A stretch of 64,000 nt of DNA. Source: Sporothrix humicola (Eukaryota; Ascomycota; Sordariomycetes; Ophiostomatales; Ophiostomataceae). Positions 47,094-59,298 of the stretch are shown one piece after another. The DNA lies in the NCBI GenBank assembly GCA_021396245.1, contig WNYE01000127.1, forward strand, positions 1 through 64,000. The letters run 5' to 3'. Position 1 is the first letter of the stretch. Every line of letters begins with the position of its first letter. A program made the translations under genes and the position numbers. The notes under the pieces were generated by a model. It made no database searches and was not told where the DNA came from. It saw nothing but the letters and a program-made list of their open reading frames with translations.

Positions 47094-50000
47094 GTCGCAT
47101 GGAAGACCTTCTCTCCCTCGTTTCTGTAATTAGTTTGCGTGGTGGTGGAGGTGGTGGACGATGTGGAGGTTTGTGGAGGTCAACAACGACGACAAAGACA
47201 CAGGTGGACAAGCGTGTAAGTAAGGCAGCCAATATACGAGAGGGGCGTGTGAAAGGTAAAAAGGCACGAAAAAGAGTCCAAAATACTTTGCGGACAGTGA
47301 CAGGCAGGGCCATTCGGATGTACCTTTTAGCCCGCGGTAGTGCGTAATGGTACGTGAATGTTACTCCGTAGTGTGCTGTAGCCTGTGTAGCGCCACTTTT
47401 GGCGGCGGCGAGAGCGGCCACTGGCACCAATACTTTTTGGTCTCCTTGTTCTCCTTGGTGTCTCCTTCCCTGGATGCAAGTTGGTAGTGGCTGGCGAAGA
47501 GCAGGGCGCGGCCACTGGCGCGCACACACGCGGAGGGGAAGGAAGGAAGGAGGGAGGTGGGGAGCTTTCCCGAAGTCGTTTCGAGGGCTGGCAGGCGAAT
47601 CAGAAGGAAGGTGCGGCCTGTGGCCCCAGTAGCAGCAGCAGGGAGACGACCAAAAAAGCAACCAAAAAGCAGAAAAGAGAGACAAGGGACCCAGAGAAAA
47701 GAGAAACCCAGAACACAGACCGTGAGAAAACCTGCCAGGGTTCTTGGATGGAGTTGCTCTTCGTCCAGGCGACGGGGCAAGCAGACGCCCGACAAACAGG
47801 AAAATCACACAAACTCATACACACACAAACAAACGAATACGCAAATGAAAATCATCAGAAGGCGTCAATAGACACAATTACGTGGGCATGGCGGCACAAG
47901 GCAGGAATGCAATAGAATCGACACAAACATCCAACAAATACGGATGAGAGGGAAGGTACGGAGTACGTACGACAAGGCAAGGCCAGACAAAGGATGGCGT
48001 TTTGTGGGTGTGTCCCGGTGATGTGTGTCGCAGAGAGAAAAAGAGTGTGACCCCCGGGGGGCAGACAGGCCCTGCAACCTGTTAAAGTGGTTGCCCCATT
48101 GTGAAGTGTGAGAGTGGAAAGTGCGTGCCTTTTTTGGGGAAGGGACGGTCAGGGCCAGGGAAGGCACTCCGTGCCGAGCAACGAATGCATTTGAAATGCG
48201 CGACAATCTGTACGAAGGACGTTGCACACACAGCATGTGGCCCAGTCGTCCCTGCCCCCTTTCAAGCGTATGATCGTGAATGAAGTTCAACGTGAGAAAC
48301 AGGCCCAACAAAAAAGGGAAAGAGAAAGAGCGGCACATGCAGTTTCTCCGTGGCTTTTGCTGCACTTTACACCTGGCAGTGCCTTCCTTTATCCCCCTCG
48401 CTCCTTCCTCTTTCTCAGACACCAACGATACAATGACGAGTTGGGAAGTCACGAATGACAGTGGCAGTCCGCGCGCGCGAGAAGCAGGTATCGTATTCCG
48501 AAGCAGAGCCCAGCTCAGAGCCAGAAAAATAATTATGGGGCCAGGCCATGCCAGTCGTGGGACTGGGCTGGAGCCAAGCTGGCGAGAAAAAGGGCAGAAA
48601 AGGCAGGGCCCATCATCGCCTATTACGACGCAGCTGGGAAGCTGGGGCGGGGCGCGGTGACGGTGGGCGGCGCAGACGCTCCTTGTGTGTTCCCTTGTTC
48701 CATCCATCTAAAATAAGCAAGACGCAGACACGCTGAACCACAGCAGCAGTGTCATCCATCGTATTACGAGTACGAATTGGTCTGGAAGCTGCTTGCCCGG
48801 CTGTCAGAAACAGAAACAAAAATGAAAAAGAAAAGGCAAAAAGGAAAGAGCGATTGAGAAGCATCGGTCATCTGATCAATTTCTCCTTTTTGTCTGCTTT
48901 TTTGCGCATCGGTTGCTGGTCTGTCGTGCGGGTATCAGTCGTGCCTTCCCGTCTCGATGTTTTGGCCCTTCAGACCATTTTCAGGTCATGTTCCATGAAA
49001 CGGGAAGGAGATAGTGAGCGGTCCCCCGTCCGCCGCCCGAAAACCCACGCCAAACACTTGTTCTTTTGCAAGTATCTTTTTGGGGGCTCCGCATCACATT
49101 TAAAACTTTTAATGGAAAACAGTTTTAATGGGAAGGGGAGGGGGATGTGCAAGGATGCAACCAGGCGACACACAGAACAGGGAAGGAAAGAGGGAAGAGA
49201 CATAAAAAGAAACGCTACCACTATCTAGGAAAGACAAGAGGCCGCGCGAGCAGAAGCAGAAAACGCGGCGTCGTGGTATGTGCGCGCCATGGCTGGAGTT
49301 TTGGCTTTGGATTTTGATGAAGCGGGTGGTACACCCGGGCTGTGCCTTGCCTTACTCCGTCCGTTGTCAGAAAGAGAGGCTAGAGTGTGCGGGAAAGGGA
49401 GACCGTCGACGAGCTGAGAGAATAAATCGATGGATTTCAGAATGGGAAGAAAGGGATGGATGAAAGTGAGAAAAGAGGCTGAGAATAATGGGAAAGAACC
49501 AAGGACTGAAAGATTGGCAGAGGAGAAGAAGGAAAGAGGCACAAAAGGCAAGAGCAATAGCGTCGAAAATCAAGCCCAGTAAAATAAGTGGGTCGGCGTT
49601 GGTTTTCTGCAGCTGCACTTGGACTCGATAGCACAAAGCGTCAGATAATAACCCAGCACGATACTCCATATTGGTGGCCATCTGACTCCGGCCAACACAG
49701 CACGTTACAGGCACAGTATCCGCTCTGCGCAACACGGCCTCTTTGTTGGCGGGTTACTATGTACAGGGTGTTGGGTCCGGTTGGGGGTTTGCCTTTGTAT
49801 CTCAGCTTTCTCGTCGCTCTTGCCTTTTTGGCCGCATGTCTGCATGTCTTCTTTTTTTTTTGGTATTACTCCGCTGAGGTCCTGGCGCCTCGTTCGCTCT
49901 TTCCTTTGGAGCTTGGGAGCCTTTTGGTGCCTTTTTGCCTCTTGGCTCCTTCTCTTTTTCTTGAGGGGGGGTGATCCCGCGCTCCTTTCATCCAAGCGGA

Positions 50001-52340
50001 ACCCACTTTTCGATATGATTTGCCTTTTGGGGCCAAATGGCTCTTTGGGAACAGAGACCAGAAGGCCGAGGGACAAATGCAAGGGGGCAACAAGAACAAC
50101 GGGCAAAGTATCTTACTCTAACCCAAATGAATATGAAGGACAGCCCGAATCAATAAGGAGAGAGTCAAAAAGGGAAGGAAGCGAAAGAAACGATAAAAAG
50201 GACACCGCACTCAATGGTATTCGAATAGACACGGTATCGAAAGGGAAGGCAGTGGCATCGACTTCGAATTGATAATTGAACGAATGGCAAGAGCATGTCG
50301 GGCGTGTGAATGAGAAAAAGGCCGGGAAAGAACGATGCCGATCCCCACAATTAAAGGAGGGAAAGAGCAAAAGAGCAAACAGGACCTCCCGTATTAGCCC
50401 CAGACACTGGCTCACAAAACATGCAGGTATCTTACTCCTTCCACCCCGTCATACCCGTCTGGTGAAGGGTGAAGGGTGTAAAAACGACGTCGCCCATGGC
50501 CTGTCGCCTGTCGCCTGTCGGTGGTCCCAAGTGGTCGAGATGCTGCTAGGATGGACAGACTATTTTGGAACCATGCCGGTTTCTTGGACTTTATCGTGTC
50601 GTATTGCTCGCCTCTTTTTCCGTTCTTTCATCTTTTCTTCGTTTCTCCGTCTTTCACAGCCGCTCTTTCCTTTTTGTATTTTTTTGTCTTTCTGACCTTG
50701 TCTCGCTTGGTTGAAGAAGGAAGGGGCAAGATAGGAAGAAAAGAGACAAACAGGGTGAATGGGGGCAATCCAGAACACTCATCGAGGGAAGGCACAATCA
50801 ATATCTGAAGCCATTCAAATAAGTATTACAGTTTCGAAGAAACTTGTATCTTAATTGTGTTTCTGCAAGTGGTCGGAGTACCGGCTACAGCATTCCACAG
50901 TGATGCATCCCGCATTGACCCAAGTACCCTGCACTCGTTGGATGTACATATCTCATTGTCTGACGGTCTTGTCTCTTTGGAAAACTGATGCACCACAGCT
51001 TTTCATCAGCCTGGCGTTCTTTTCTCGGACAAGTGAAGGGAAAACAGAAAAGCGTGGCACCCACCCACACCAACGCTCTTTCCCTGCAGCCCCTTCCCCC
51101 TGCTTTCGCGCCTGCCTTGTCTGGCGCGGACTCTCGTTGGCTGAACCCCCGTAACAGGAAGGCATGATATTCTGGATATTCTTCAGGCCATTTACAAGCA
51201 AGTACGACTCTCTCACGAAGCCCTGCAAAGGATGTCCCTTGTGGCGCTTGCAGTATTTGGAAGTGACGATGGTCGACAGTACGTGTACGGAATAAAAGAT
51301 ACTTGTATTACGCCGCATCTCACAATGTATCCTCCCGTATTTCAAATAACGCCCTTCCGCCAACAGTTCTGGGTGCTTCGTACTCGAGATAGTGAGCAGC
51401 CAAGCGAGAACGGACAAGGTACCGAAAGTGCGAAAGTGCGAAAGTGATAAAGTGATGAGCATCTCTTTTGTTCCAAAACAACTAATGAACAAGGCCGGAA
51501 CAACAGGATGGACAGGATAGGAATAGGAATGGGAATATCCCAACATCAAAGGTTTCGACGAAGAAAGAGGGCGCCAATCATCATTAACCTTGAAAGAAGC
51601 GAAAGGCCAGAACCGCACTGGGGAAGGCAAAGAAGCAAAGACAGCGCTGAAAGAGACGCAGAAGAGACACAAAAGAGACCGAGCCAAGGCGCAGGCCAGA
51701 CCAGCACCTTCCCGCATTCTCTGGCGCTCTTTCCTCAGAATCCCAACAGCGACAACGACAGCCCCTCGTCCAGAGACGGGGAAGGCAAGAGGCAGTCCTA
51801 TCCCCGTTTAGGCTAGTGGCACCTTGATCATTTCAAAGAGTGAGAAGGACAAATGTCGAAATTGGCGACAGCACTCACAATGAAGTGGCAGACGCATCAA
51901 AGAGATTCGGCTGTTTCGCTGTCTCGTCCACCTCGTGTTGTATATCAAATGAAAGACAAAGTCGTGGTGGAAAAGAGGAAAGAGCGAGCTACATTCTAGG
52001 AAAGACCCCTCGCCTGCACTTTCCTCCCTGTTGAGTTGAGTTGTGTTTGATCTTGAATTTTGAGTGTTCAATATTTGGGTATTGTGTTCACCCTGCTCCT
52101 TCCATCTAGCTCTGCCTTGTTGCTTTTCACTTTGTGCCGGGGGTTTCGGTCGATCCACTTTTTTTGTCTTCTTTTTTGGGGAAAGCACGACGAGGCGAGG
52201 AAACGACGAGACGCTTTCTTTGGGTCTTCGTCTTTTTGTCTCTTTTGCCTTTCTGTTCGAGTTTCTTCTGCACCTTTCTTTGCATTGCTGGAACACCAAA
52301 ACCGCAAAAGAGCCAACAAAAGTGGGTGGGCCAGAGACAA

Positions 52341-52453
52341 AAGCCAGAAGCCAGAAGCCAAAGCGAAAGCCAAAGCCAAAGCCCAGCACCTCGTCAACGA
52401 GGACCGAAACCTTTTCTCTTTTCCTCTTTTCCTCTTTTCCTCTTTTCCTCTTT
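52341..52453. repeat. Simple repeats: gccaaa/gccaga tract and ttttcctc tract
   Basis: A run of gccagaa/gccaaa units (52341-52383) is followed by about five ttttcctc units (52415-52453). No function is inferred. Confidence 0.7.
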
Positions 52454-55400
52454 ATTCTCGGCCCATATCGACTATCGACAGGCGGGTTCACAGCTCACAC
52501 GGTGTATCGACCTGTGTGTGAACCTCCACGCAGCTGCTGGTGTGAAGAAAGGGATGCCGGTCAGTCGGTCCCTGTCAAGATTCCCCTTGTGTTCTCCATT
52601 CTCACTCGTCGACCGCGACAGACGTCCCATAATTATTGCTTTGGGTAAAACCCACTCCCACTGGTCAAGTGGTCGGTATCCCACAGCGCTGGTCTGCTTT
52701 GAAAGTTTTCAGACGCTTCGCCTTCGCTGCCGGGGGTGTGGCATGGGGCATTTGATCTTGTCTCGATGGGGTGGGGAACATCATATTAGTGCACTCTGGC
52801 CTCCTGGGTCGGTCTTTGAATTACGAAAAAGTGTTCCGTACGAACAAGTCTCTTTGAATGAAAGCTGAAGGACAAAAGACAGAGACAAAAGAGCGGAAAG
52901 ACAGAAGAGACGAAATGACAGAACGAAAGAACAACGAACAAAAGAATGAAGAGTGAGACAAGCAGCAAGCACCATCACGGTCTGGGCTCTGCCTATTCTT
53001 TCAGCTTTTTCTGTTTCTCTTTTTGGCGGCTTGCGGCATGCCGAAGCTATCGGACTCTTCTGTGAAAAAGTAGTACAAAGGCACTTCATATCTCATACCT
53101 CATATGCATTTTGGTATTACGATTGTATTACTCCATGAAAGAGAATGGGAAGAAGGAGAGACCCCTTTTCTGCATCTCTCTCTTCTCTTTAGTCCCTCTC
53201 TTTATTCTTCATCCCACGCACTCAATACCCACGGACATCCAATAATAAACCTCCAGGGATGGGAGATGAAGGTAGAAAGGTGGAAAAGAACACAACAGAA
53301 ACAAGAGACAATAATCGAAGAAACTGCCGTGTTTTTGTGCTCCTGTGTTTCTTTATTTTTGTGGCATTCCATCTGCAATATTGTGTCTCTTTTATTCGTG
53401 CTGTATCGAACAATAAAGTAAGTCAAATGGCTCATCGTTATGTTGTCGCCAAGGGCGCTGATACGGTTTAGATTAAAACGAGATCTTCCTTCTTCCTGGG
53501 GTTGTGGTTTTTCCACGTCTTTCTTGTTGTTTCTTCTTATTCCTTGTTGGTCTTTTTACTTTGTTTTCACTCTCCAATCACCGATACGAGTAATACCGCA
53601 TCTCGTAAGGTGTTGTGCCAGCTTACGTTTATCCTCTGTTGGTATTACCGGTTGTTGACAGACAACGGTTTCTGTTTGCTGTTTCTCTGTTTTCTTTGTG
53701 TTTGTGTATTGCTTTTTGCCGGGCGGACAACAAATAGACGATGGAAATGGACATAAAAAACGTGCATATAACACCATGTAAGCGAGCTTTAGCAGTGTCA
53801 ATGATCAGCACAATTTTCAGCCTGCAGGCAGTCGCCCATATCCGAAATACACAGGACAAATGCACCTCTGTAATTCGGGATTGTTCCGATCAAAATGACT
53901 TGAGAATGCGAATTGCCTCTGTCAATATGTAAGATACGTCGTCGAAATAAAATAATCATGACTACTTCACAGGAATGGCCTCCCTTTGTCTATCGAGATG
54001 TTCGCAAAGGTCGCGAGATATCATGTCGTCGATTGACATCCTCCTATGAGGATCGAACGTCGAGTCGTCACTTTGCTAATATTGCTTGGTCGATTACTAC
54101 GACTAGATTGGTTCCAGCGGGCAAAAAGAAAAAGTACTCGAAAAGTACTCTGCGAGCCCCCGAAAGGGCGGCATGTCGACAAATGGCGGAGAAGAACATG
54201 AGGCCTAGAAAACTTGGGGACAACCCTAGAGCCTAGAGTGATTAAATACGCCTTCAGAGCGAAACTAGCTGCGTAATACATATACGTCTTTCAGCGGCGA
54301 ACCATGAAAATGAAATGTCACTTTTTGCAACCTACCGGAACCTTCCGAGCGTATCATGCCAGATGTCAGGACAGGACTCGATGCAGGTGTGCCTGCGAGA
54401 ATGTGATAGACTTGCGAAAAGATGCATCCTGCATCCTCGATGAAAGGCTGCCTTGACGGCAATCGAAATCGTGTGTCTTTTCAAGTTGTGTCTGTCCGTT
54501 CGATTCACCCCCTCTGCTGATCCCGCCAATCCTTAGGATGATGATTTTCGCGGTCACTCTGCTAGCATTCCAATTACATATATGTAGGACACTGCAAAAA
54601 ACCAAGGCAACAAATCTGGGGAACAGACATCATTTTCGAGCTGAACTTTACGATGACAATTCGTATGGACTTGTCGAAACAATGATACAAATGATCCTGT
54701 CATCTCCACTGAATTCCAGCGAGCCTATCTCCAGTTCCCACGGATAGTTTTGATGTTTCCACCCTCGAGTCTTCCCTTCTTTTTCGGCTTGAACATGACA
54801 TGGGAGATAAAAAAAAAAAAGGCTCAATCAATGAGGGGAAACTCTGGTCACGAAACCGCTGGGCTGGACTTTTACAGCCCGCCTTGCCGCTAGGAGCCAA
54901 CTTCTTCTCGCCTTTCGCTCCAGAGCCTCGTTATCACTGGAAAAAAAGAGGACAGCTGCAGAAGCGCGCCTGTCGCCTGACGTCTAGTGTTTAGTGTCAA
55001 ACAATCGATGTTTGCCATCTGGGTGCGAAAATATAAAAAGTGAAAAGTAGGCTGAACAGTGCCGATACAGAGTCCTGTCAAATCTTGTCGGGTCCTGTCG
55101 ATAGCTTTTTTGCACCCTGCCATTCGCCATTATCACGCGACAGCGATAATACTGCGTCGCCGTGCTGCGTGCACCTTGCACTTTGAAAAGGATGAAAACG
55201 CAAAAAGCGAACAATCGAGATGCCTGGTGCAGGCAGGTGCCGGCCGATATTACCACCGACTCGTCACCTCCCAAGGCACATGCGGCACAGTTGGGAGTGG
55301 AAGAGTTAGAAAAAGATACTTGGTACTTGAATTATCAGACCGACTCTGGACGAAAAACTCTTCGGTCTATCTGCATGGAACGGTCGGTGACCTCTTTATA

Positions 55401-55886
55401 TTTGTAAAGGAAGCCTGCAAAAAGAAAGGGACTCACGTCGTAAAGTTGCACTTTTCTTGTGATCCCATCCATATCCTTGACTTTGCACGACCAGCGGTGT
55501 GCCACGGACTGGACCTCTTTCTCCTTGTCCGTTCAAGCCCTTTTTTCACTCTTCCCTTGTTCTTGTGTTGCATTCGCCATATTTTCGCTCGCCAGCGATT
55601 TTGACGCCCAGAAAACGTGTCGAAATGGCCCCCAACAGCCAAAAAAAAAAGGCTGCAGCCGCCGACCGCAGCCGAAGGCAGGCAAAGAAAATACTGTGCA
55701 AGGTGCCCGTCTGATCCGACAGTAGACACGATGAAGACTATTATGGGACAGGAGGCAAGGAGGCATCCTCTCTTGTTGGTTACCGTCCATCCTGTCTTTT
55801 GCTTCCTCTCTTCTTGCAGTTGGAAGGCAAGACGCCATTGTGAAAAATGCGTGGTTTTTATTTCTGCAGCTTGTGATGGATGGTGG

Positions 55887-55917
55887 GTAGGCTGTGGTAG
55901 GCTGTGGTAGGCTGTGG
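55887..55917. repeat. Three-copy 10-bp tandem repeat
   Basis: The unit gtaggctgtg is present three times in a row (55887-55916). Short slippage repeat. Confidence 0.7.
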
Positions 55918-56248
55918 CCTAGTCCGACCTTGCCTTGTCTGATGTTGGCACATCCTGTTGCTCCTTCCCTGTAACACCATGTACGCCCCAAGAATCCCGT
56001 GATGTGTCCTCAAGAATCGTTTACTCTTAAGCTCCAGTTTTGATACAAGAAGGCAAGGAAAGAAGAAGTGAGGTGGCTCGTACCGGTTTGCGATATTCTG
56101 TTGTTTGTTCACATGTTGACATTACTATCTGGCGTGGTGTGTTTGTTTACTAATGTACGGCTTGCCTCATGTCAACCGACAACATCTTGAACCCAATATA
56201 CCAGGCGAGGCCTCAAAAAGACTAACCAATGCACAAAGTCCTTGCCCT

Positions 56249-56669
56249 TTACACAATGCGCAGCGACATTCCGAGTTCATGCCCAATGGCCGGGAGCTGA
56301 ACAGCGATCGGGGTGGCATAGCTTATATCGACTGTTTTGATAGCCGTCTTGCAGCTTGATGACTTTCCGGCCAGATGGACGGGACTTCGCGCTTCCTCCG
56401 TTGCTGAGCTGGAGCTATAGCTGGAGTCGGAGCTGCTGCTGGAGCTGCTGGTGCTGCTGGTGCTGCTGGTGCTGCTGGTGCTGCTGGTGCTGCCAATGCT
56501 GCTTGTGCTGGTGGTGGTGCTAAGGCTGCTGCCGTTGCTGCTACCCAGGCCGCTTCGTCTTTCTCTCCTGTTTATCGGGCGGTCAGTATGAGGTTAGAGT
56601 TATGATGATACTATCAAATCGGTACCAGATAAGAGTCAGGTCAACCTACCCTTTTTGAAGTGTTGCCAT
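56249..56669 (-). CDS. Candidate small Ser/Thr-repeat protein
   Basis: Proposed two-exon gene not previously obvious because the second exon lacks its own ATG. Exon 1 (56669-56650, ATG GCA ACA...) gives MATLQKG. An 82-bp intron (56649-56568) with a GTAGGT donor, CTCTAAC branch and AACAG end joins in phase 2 to exon 2 (56567-56249, TAA stop), giving about 112 residues. The product begins MATLQKGRERRSGLGSSNGS, continues as a Ser/Thr tract with five exact TSS-type repeats, then an acidic Ser end and a non-repetitive C-terminus (VDISYATPIAVQLPAIGHEL). The exon-1 frame also extends upstream through DPLSTADPGSAVPVTTPSW, so the true start may lie further 5' behind another intron (a donor-like GTAAGAAGG and a 63-codon frame at 56731-56922 are nearby). 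No family is recognised. The frame is open on this strand for over 100 codons only in this phase with this splice. Repeat-driven open frames can arise by chance, so confidence is moderate. Confidence 0.4.
56444..56488. repeat. 9-bp tandem repeat (gctgctggt), five exact copies
   Basis: Perfect copies at 56444, 56453, 56462, 56471 and 56480, with degenerate copies on either side. On the minus strand each encodes Thr-Ser-Ser in the frame of the candidate Ser/Thr-repeat protein; the alternative frame gives Pro-Ala-Ala. Confidence 0.85.
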
Positions 56670-58389
56670 CCAGGACGGTGTGGTCACGGGAACGGCGGAC
56701 CCGGGGTCAGCGGTCGACAGCGGGTCCTTCTTACTCGGACAGTGGAGAGGCCGGCTTCATCGGCCTTGATTGAGGGCCGGGCCCTGAGTTTTGGGGTGGG
56801 CAGTCCATGAGTTGAGCCAGCTTGGCTCTTTCGGTAAAGTTTGAGATGTGGGTTGAGGTTGAGGTTGAGGTTGATGTGGACGTGGATGTTTTAGTCGGGA
56901 TGAGAGAAGAGTTGTTGAACAAGTTTCGACATCAAGCAAGATGTTTTGATTTGAACATTTTGTTCAAATAACAACAAACATGCTCGTCTACAGGGCGACG
57001 CCTCCCGAGGAAAGAACGATGCCAGTTAGTATGGCCATATTTGGCAGGTACTGGGCCATCCATGGCAAGAACAATGAACTAAGAGAGAAGGTGCGAACAA
57101 TGAACTAAGAGAGAAGGTGCGCTTGGTGAACGCCGTCGTCCAACGGAAGGAACTGCCCACTCGCCGTCACCCGCTCCTGCCAGGAACTGACGGAATATAC
57201 AGTTAGATGGAATGGCCAGTGCCTTCATCACGGGGACCGACAGGCACTGGGTCTAGAGAAACAGTCGTAGCCACCACTGCCATCGCCCGAGCCCAACAAA
57301 CGTACGCGGCAGGTGTGGTCAAGACACATATCCCAAACAGTTCAGCTTCCCAGGCTACAGACCGTATCAGCAACCTTGCATGCATCTTCCCAAAAACACT
57401 CAATCATACTGGAGAGTGTTGTCGTGGGAAGTGCCCTCCTGCTTGTATCATCCAGAACCGCCAACCCATCTCCGGTTGGTTCCAAGGCAGACTGGGAGAA
57501 GCTGCACACTGTTGCCTGCATCTTGACGGCCAGATACGGTGTATATCTTTGACATATTATTACTCTGTGTGCTGTATGTGAGCCGCACAAAATTATCATA
57601 AGATGGTAACAAGGTCTAGAGCAAGAGAGACCATCACGAGGCTCTGTTCATCATGTGACTGTCCAATGTAGCAGAAGCGTGGGCATTGATCTGTATCTTT
57701 TTGTATTGAATAGAATAGATTCTCCATCCTTTGTGATTTATTGGTGTCGTCTTCTCTTCGTGCTATTATGGTGTATTTTATGCCTACTTAACTGGGTCAT
57801 ATGATGACATTGACTGCTTGTTTGAAGGCATTTACCAGTCATTCGTGAAGACTTGAGACTGTTCTGATGAGTAATTGAGAAGGGTCTGCATATAATCTTT
57901 TCCCTCTGTCTTTTTCCTTTTCTCTTCTCTTTTTTTTATTATTTATTATTTATTATTTATTTTTATTAAAGAAGTTCTTTTCATACTTTATTTGGATGTA
58001 GAATATTTCTGAGAAATTTAAAAGAGAAATTTAAAAGATACAAATTCATAACGAATTAAAAAAAAAAAGCTTTTGATTGCGTTTCTTTTTTATGAGAAAA
58101 GAATATATTGAATAAAACTAATGTATATAATTTTGATCGCGTCGCGGGCATCTAGTCACAAACTGTGCATTGTCACGTCTCGGTTCTTTATTTTCCCGGT
58201 CATGAATTTGAAGTTGTATTGTCAAGTATTTTACGTTTTTGAGTGCATGTGTGTGTGCTATTTTCTTTGGAATGCCCGATCCATATATACAAAAGAATAA
58301 GAACAAAGTGAGAAGAAGAGAGAAGAAGCGAAGAAACGAATCGATCGTTTGGAACAAAAGGCACCAAAGGTGATGCACCGGTGACGAGT
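56670..58389. other. Intergenic with short repeats and an AT-rich end
   Basis: Contains a gttgag repeat near 56,845-56,875, a 26-bp tandem duplication (57069-57120), a (TTA/TTTA) tract at about 57,938-57,965 and a 13-bp tandem duplication (gagaaatttaaaa) at 58011-58036. From about 57,905 to 58,110 the sequence is AT-rich. Frames at 57207-57581 have no recognised domain. Confidence 0.5.
57069..57120. repeat. Perfect 26-bp tandem duplication
   Basis: Two identical adjacent copies of a unit beginning gaacaatgaactaagagaga at 57069-57094 and 57095-57120. No divergence between copies, so the duplication is recent or the assembly is collapsed or expanded here. Confidence 0.85.
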
Positions 58390-59298
58390 CTAGTAGATGA
58401 GCTGGTCATCGTAGGCACGCACGCTCTCGAGGTAGGCCTTGACCTCGCGGTAGTCCTTGCAGACGTGCTTGGAGTCCCATCCGTCGGAGCCGCCGTTGTC
58501 GTCGGGGAAGGTGGTCTCGTGGCCCTCGAGCGCCATGTCGGCGCTGCAGAGGACGGCCTCGCGCATGTAGTCCATGCAGTGGATCATGTGCCAGTGGTGG
58601 TCGGGGGGGATGGGGTGGCCGCTCTTGAGCCCAGAATAAGTCTGGGCGATCGTGAAGAGACAGTGGATCTGGTGGGTGACCGACGTCGTGAACACGGTCT
58701 TGTCGGGCCAGTCAATGGGCGTGGGCAGGTCGTGGTAGCGGTGGGTGTCGTTGACCCAGACGAAACCCATGCCGACGGGCATCAGGTGGTTCCACTTCTG
58801 GAGGGTTTCCTCGGTAAAAAACTCGGACGTGTTCATGGGCGCGTAGCTGGGGTCCGAGGTAAAGCGGGTGATTTGCTGGCTGACGCGGGGGCCGACGCCG
58901 GTGAAATCGCTGCCAAAGTCGAGGCGGCCAAGGACTTGCGAGGAGGCGGCCTCCATCTTTTGTTGGCGGGCGACCAGGCCTAGGATGGCTAAGAGGAGAA
59001 GAGTGTCCAGTCCCCAGCGGGCCCATGTGCCGATGCTGGCGCGGAGGGACCGGCGGCGGCGCATCTGGGCACGCTGCTGGCGGGCCAGGTGGCGGTCGAG
59101 GTGGCCGGCCTCTGCCCACTTTTCCTTGGCAGACGACTTGTTGTTGTTGCCGCCGAGCAGAGACTCGTCGACCTCGGTGCTGCTGCTGCTGTGGCGGTCG
59201 AGCTCTTCAATGTCGAGGTCGAGGTCCGAGTCGTTGTCGTCGTCTTCGTGGGGGTTGTTGGCCGGCCGGCGGCCGACAGACTCGTACTTTGAGTTCAT
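58390..59298 (-). CDS. UstYa-like (DUF3328) oxidase family protein
   Basis: Member of the fungal UstYa/DUF3328 family, 302 residues, single exon. Known relatives catalyse oxidative cyclisation or modification of peptide backbones in dikaritin-type RiPP pathways, and the family is also widespread outside such clusters. An acidic N-terminus (about 19-45) is followed by a basic patch and one membrane helix (about 95-110, WGLDTLLLLAILGLVA), which implies a type II membrane protein facing the secretory lumen. The two diagnostic HxxHC motifs are intact: HQIHC at 209-213 and HMIHC at 237-241, followed by MDYMREAVLCSAD. The usual ending WDSKHVCKDYREVKAYLE is present. The chosen ATG (59298) gives a standard start; an in-frame ATG 15 codons upstream is less likely. 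On the minus strand a CT-rich leader lies upstream (59,390-59,600). No second UstY homologue or precursor peptide was found nearby, so the pathway is unknown. Confidence 0.9.
   Translation of the reverse strand: MNSKYESVGRRPANNPHEDDDNDSDLDLDIEELDRHSSSSTEVDESLLGGNNNKSSAKEKWAEAGHLDRHLARQQRAQMRRRRSLRASIGTWARWGLDTLLLLAILGLVARQQKMEAASSQVLGRLDFGSDFTGVGPRVSQQITRFTSDPSYAPMNTSEFFTEETLQKWNHLMPVGMGFVWVNDTHRYHDLPTPIDWPDKTVFTTSVTHQIHCLFTIAQTYSGLKSGHPIPPDHHWHMIHCMDYMREAVLCSADMALEGHETTFPDDNGGSDGWDSKHVCKDYREVKAYLESVRAYDDQLIY

Larger units (their letters stand above)
47094..56248. other. Very long gene-free stretch
   Basis: More than 9 kb without a supported gene. The plus strand is purine-rich through much of 47,600-51,800, so the minus strand is CT-rich leading toward the cyclin gene. 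The 280-codon minus-strand frame at 47865-48707 and the frames at 52064-52868 and 55059-55604 show no domain, no splice support and composition that follows the simple-sequence background. The region may contain long regulatory or untranslated sequence, or a gene lost to assembly error. Confidence 0.5.

Noticed and set aside
46293..47808. Frames of 246-275 codons around the assembly gap
   Set aside because: They run through homopolymer artefacts or Ns and consist of Pro/Gly/Arg runs.
47865..48707. 280-codon minus-strand frame
   Set aside because: No domain, signal or splice support; composition follows the CT-rich background, and it overlaps plus-strand frames of similar quality.
55059..55604. 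181-codon plus-strand frame
   Set aside because: No recognisable family, no intron logic, and the overlapping minus-strand frame is equally long.
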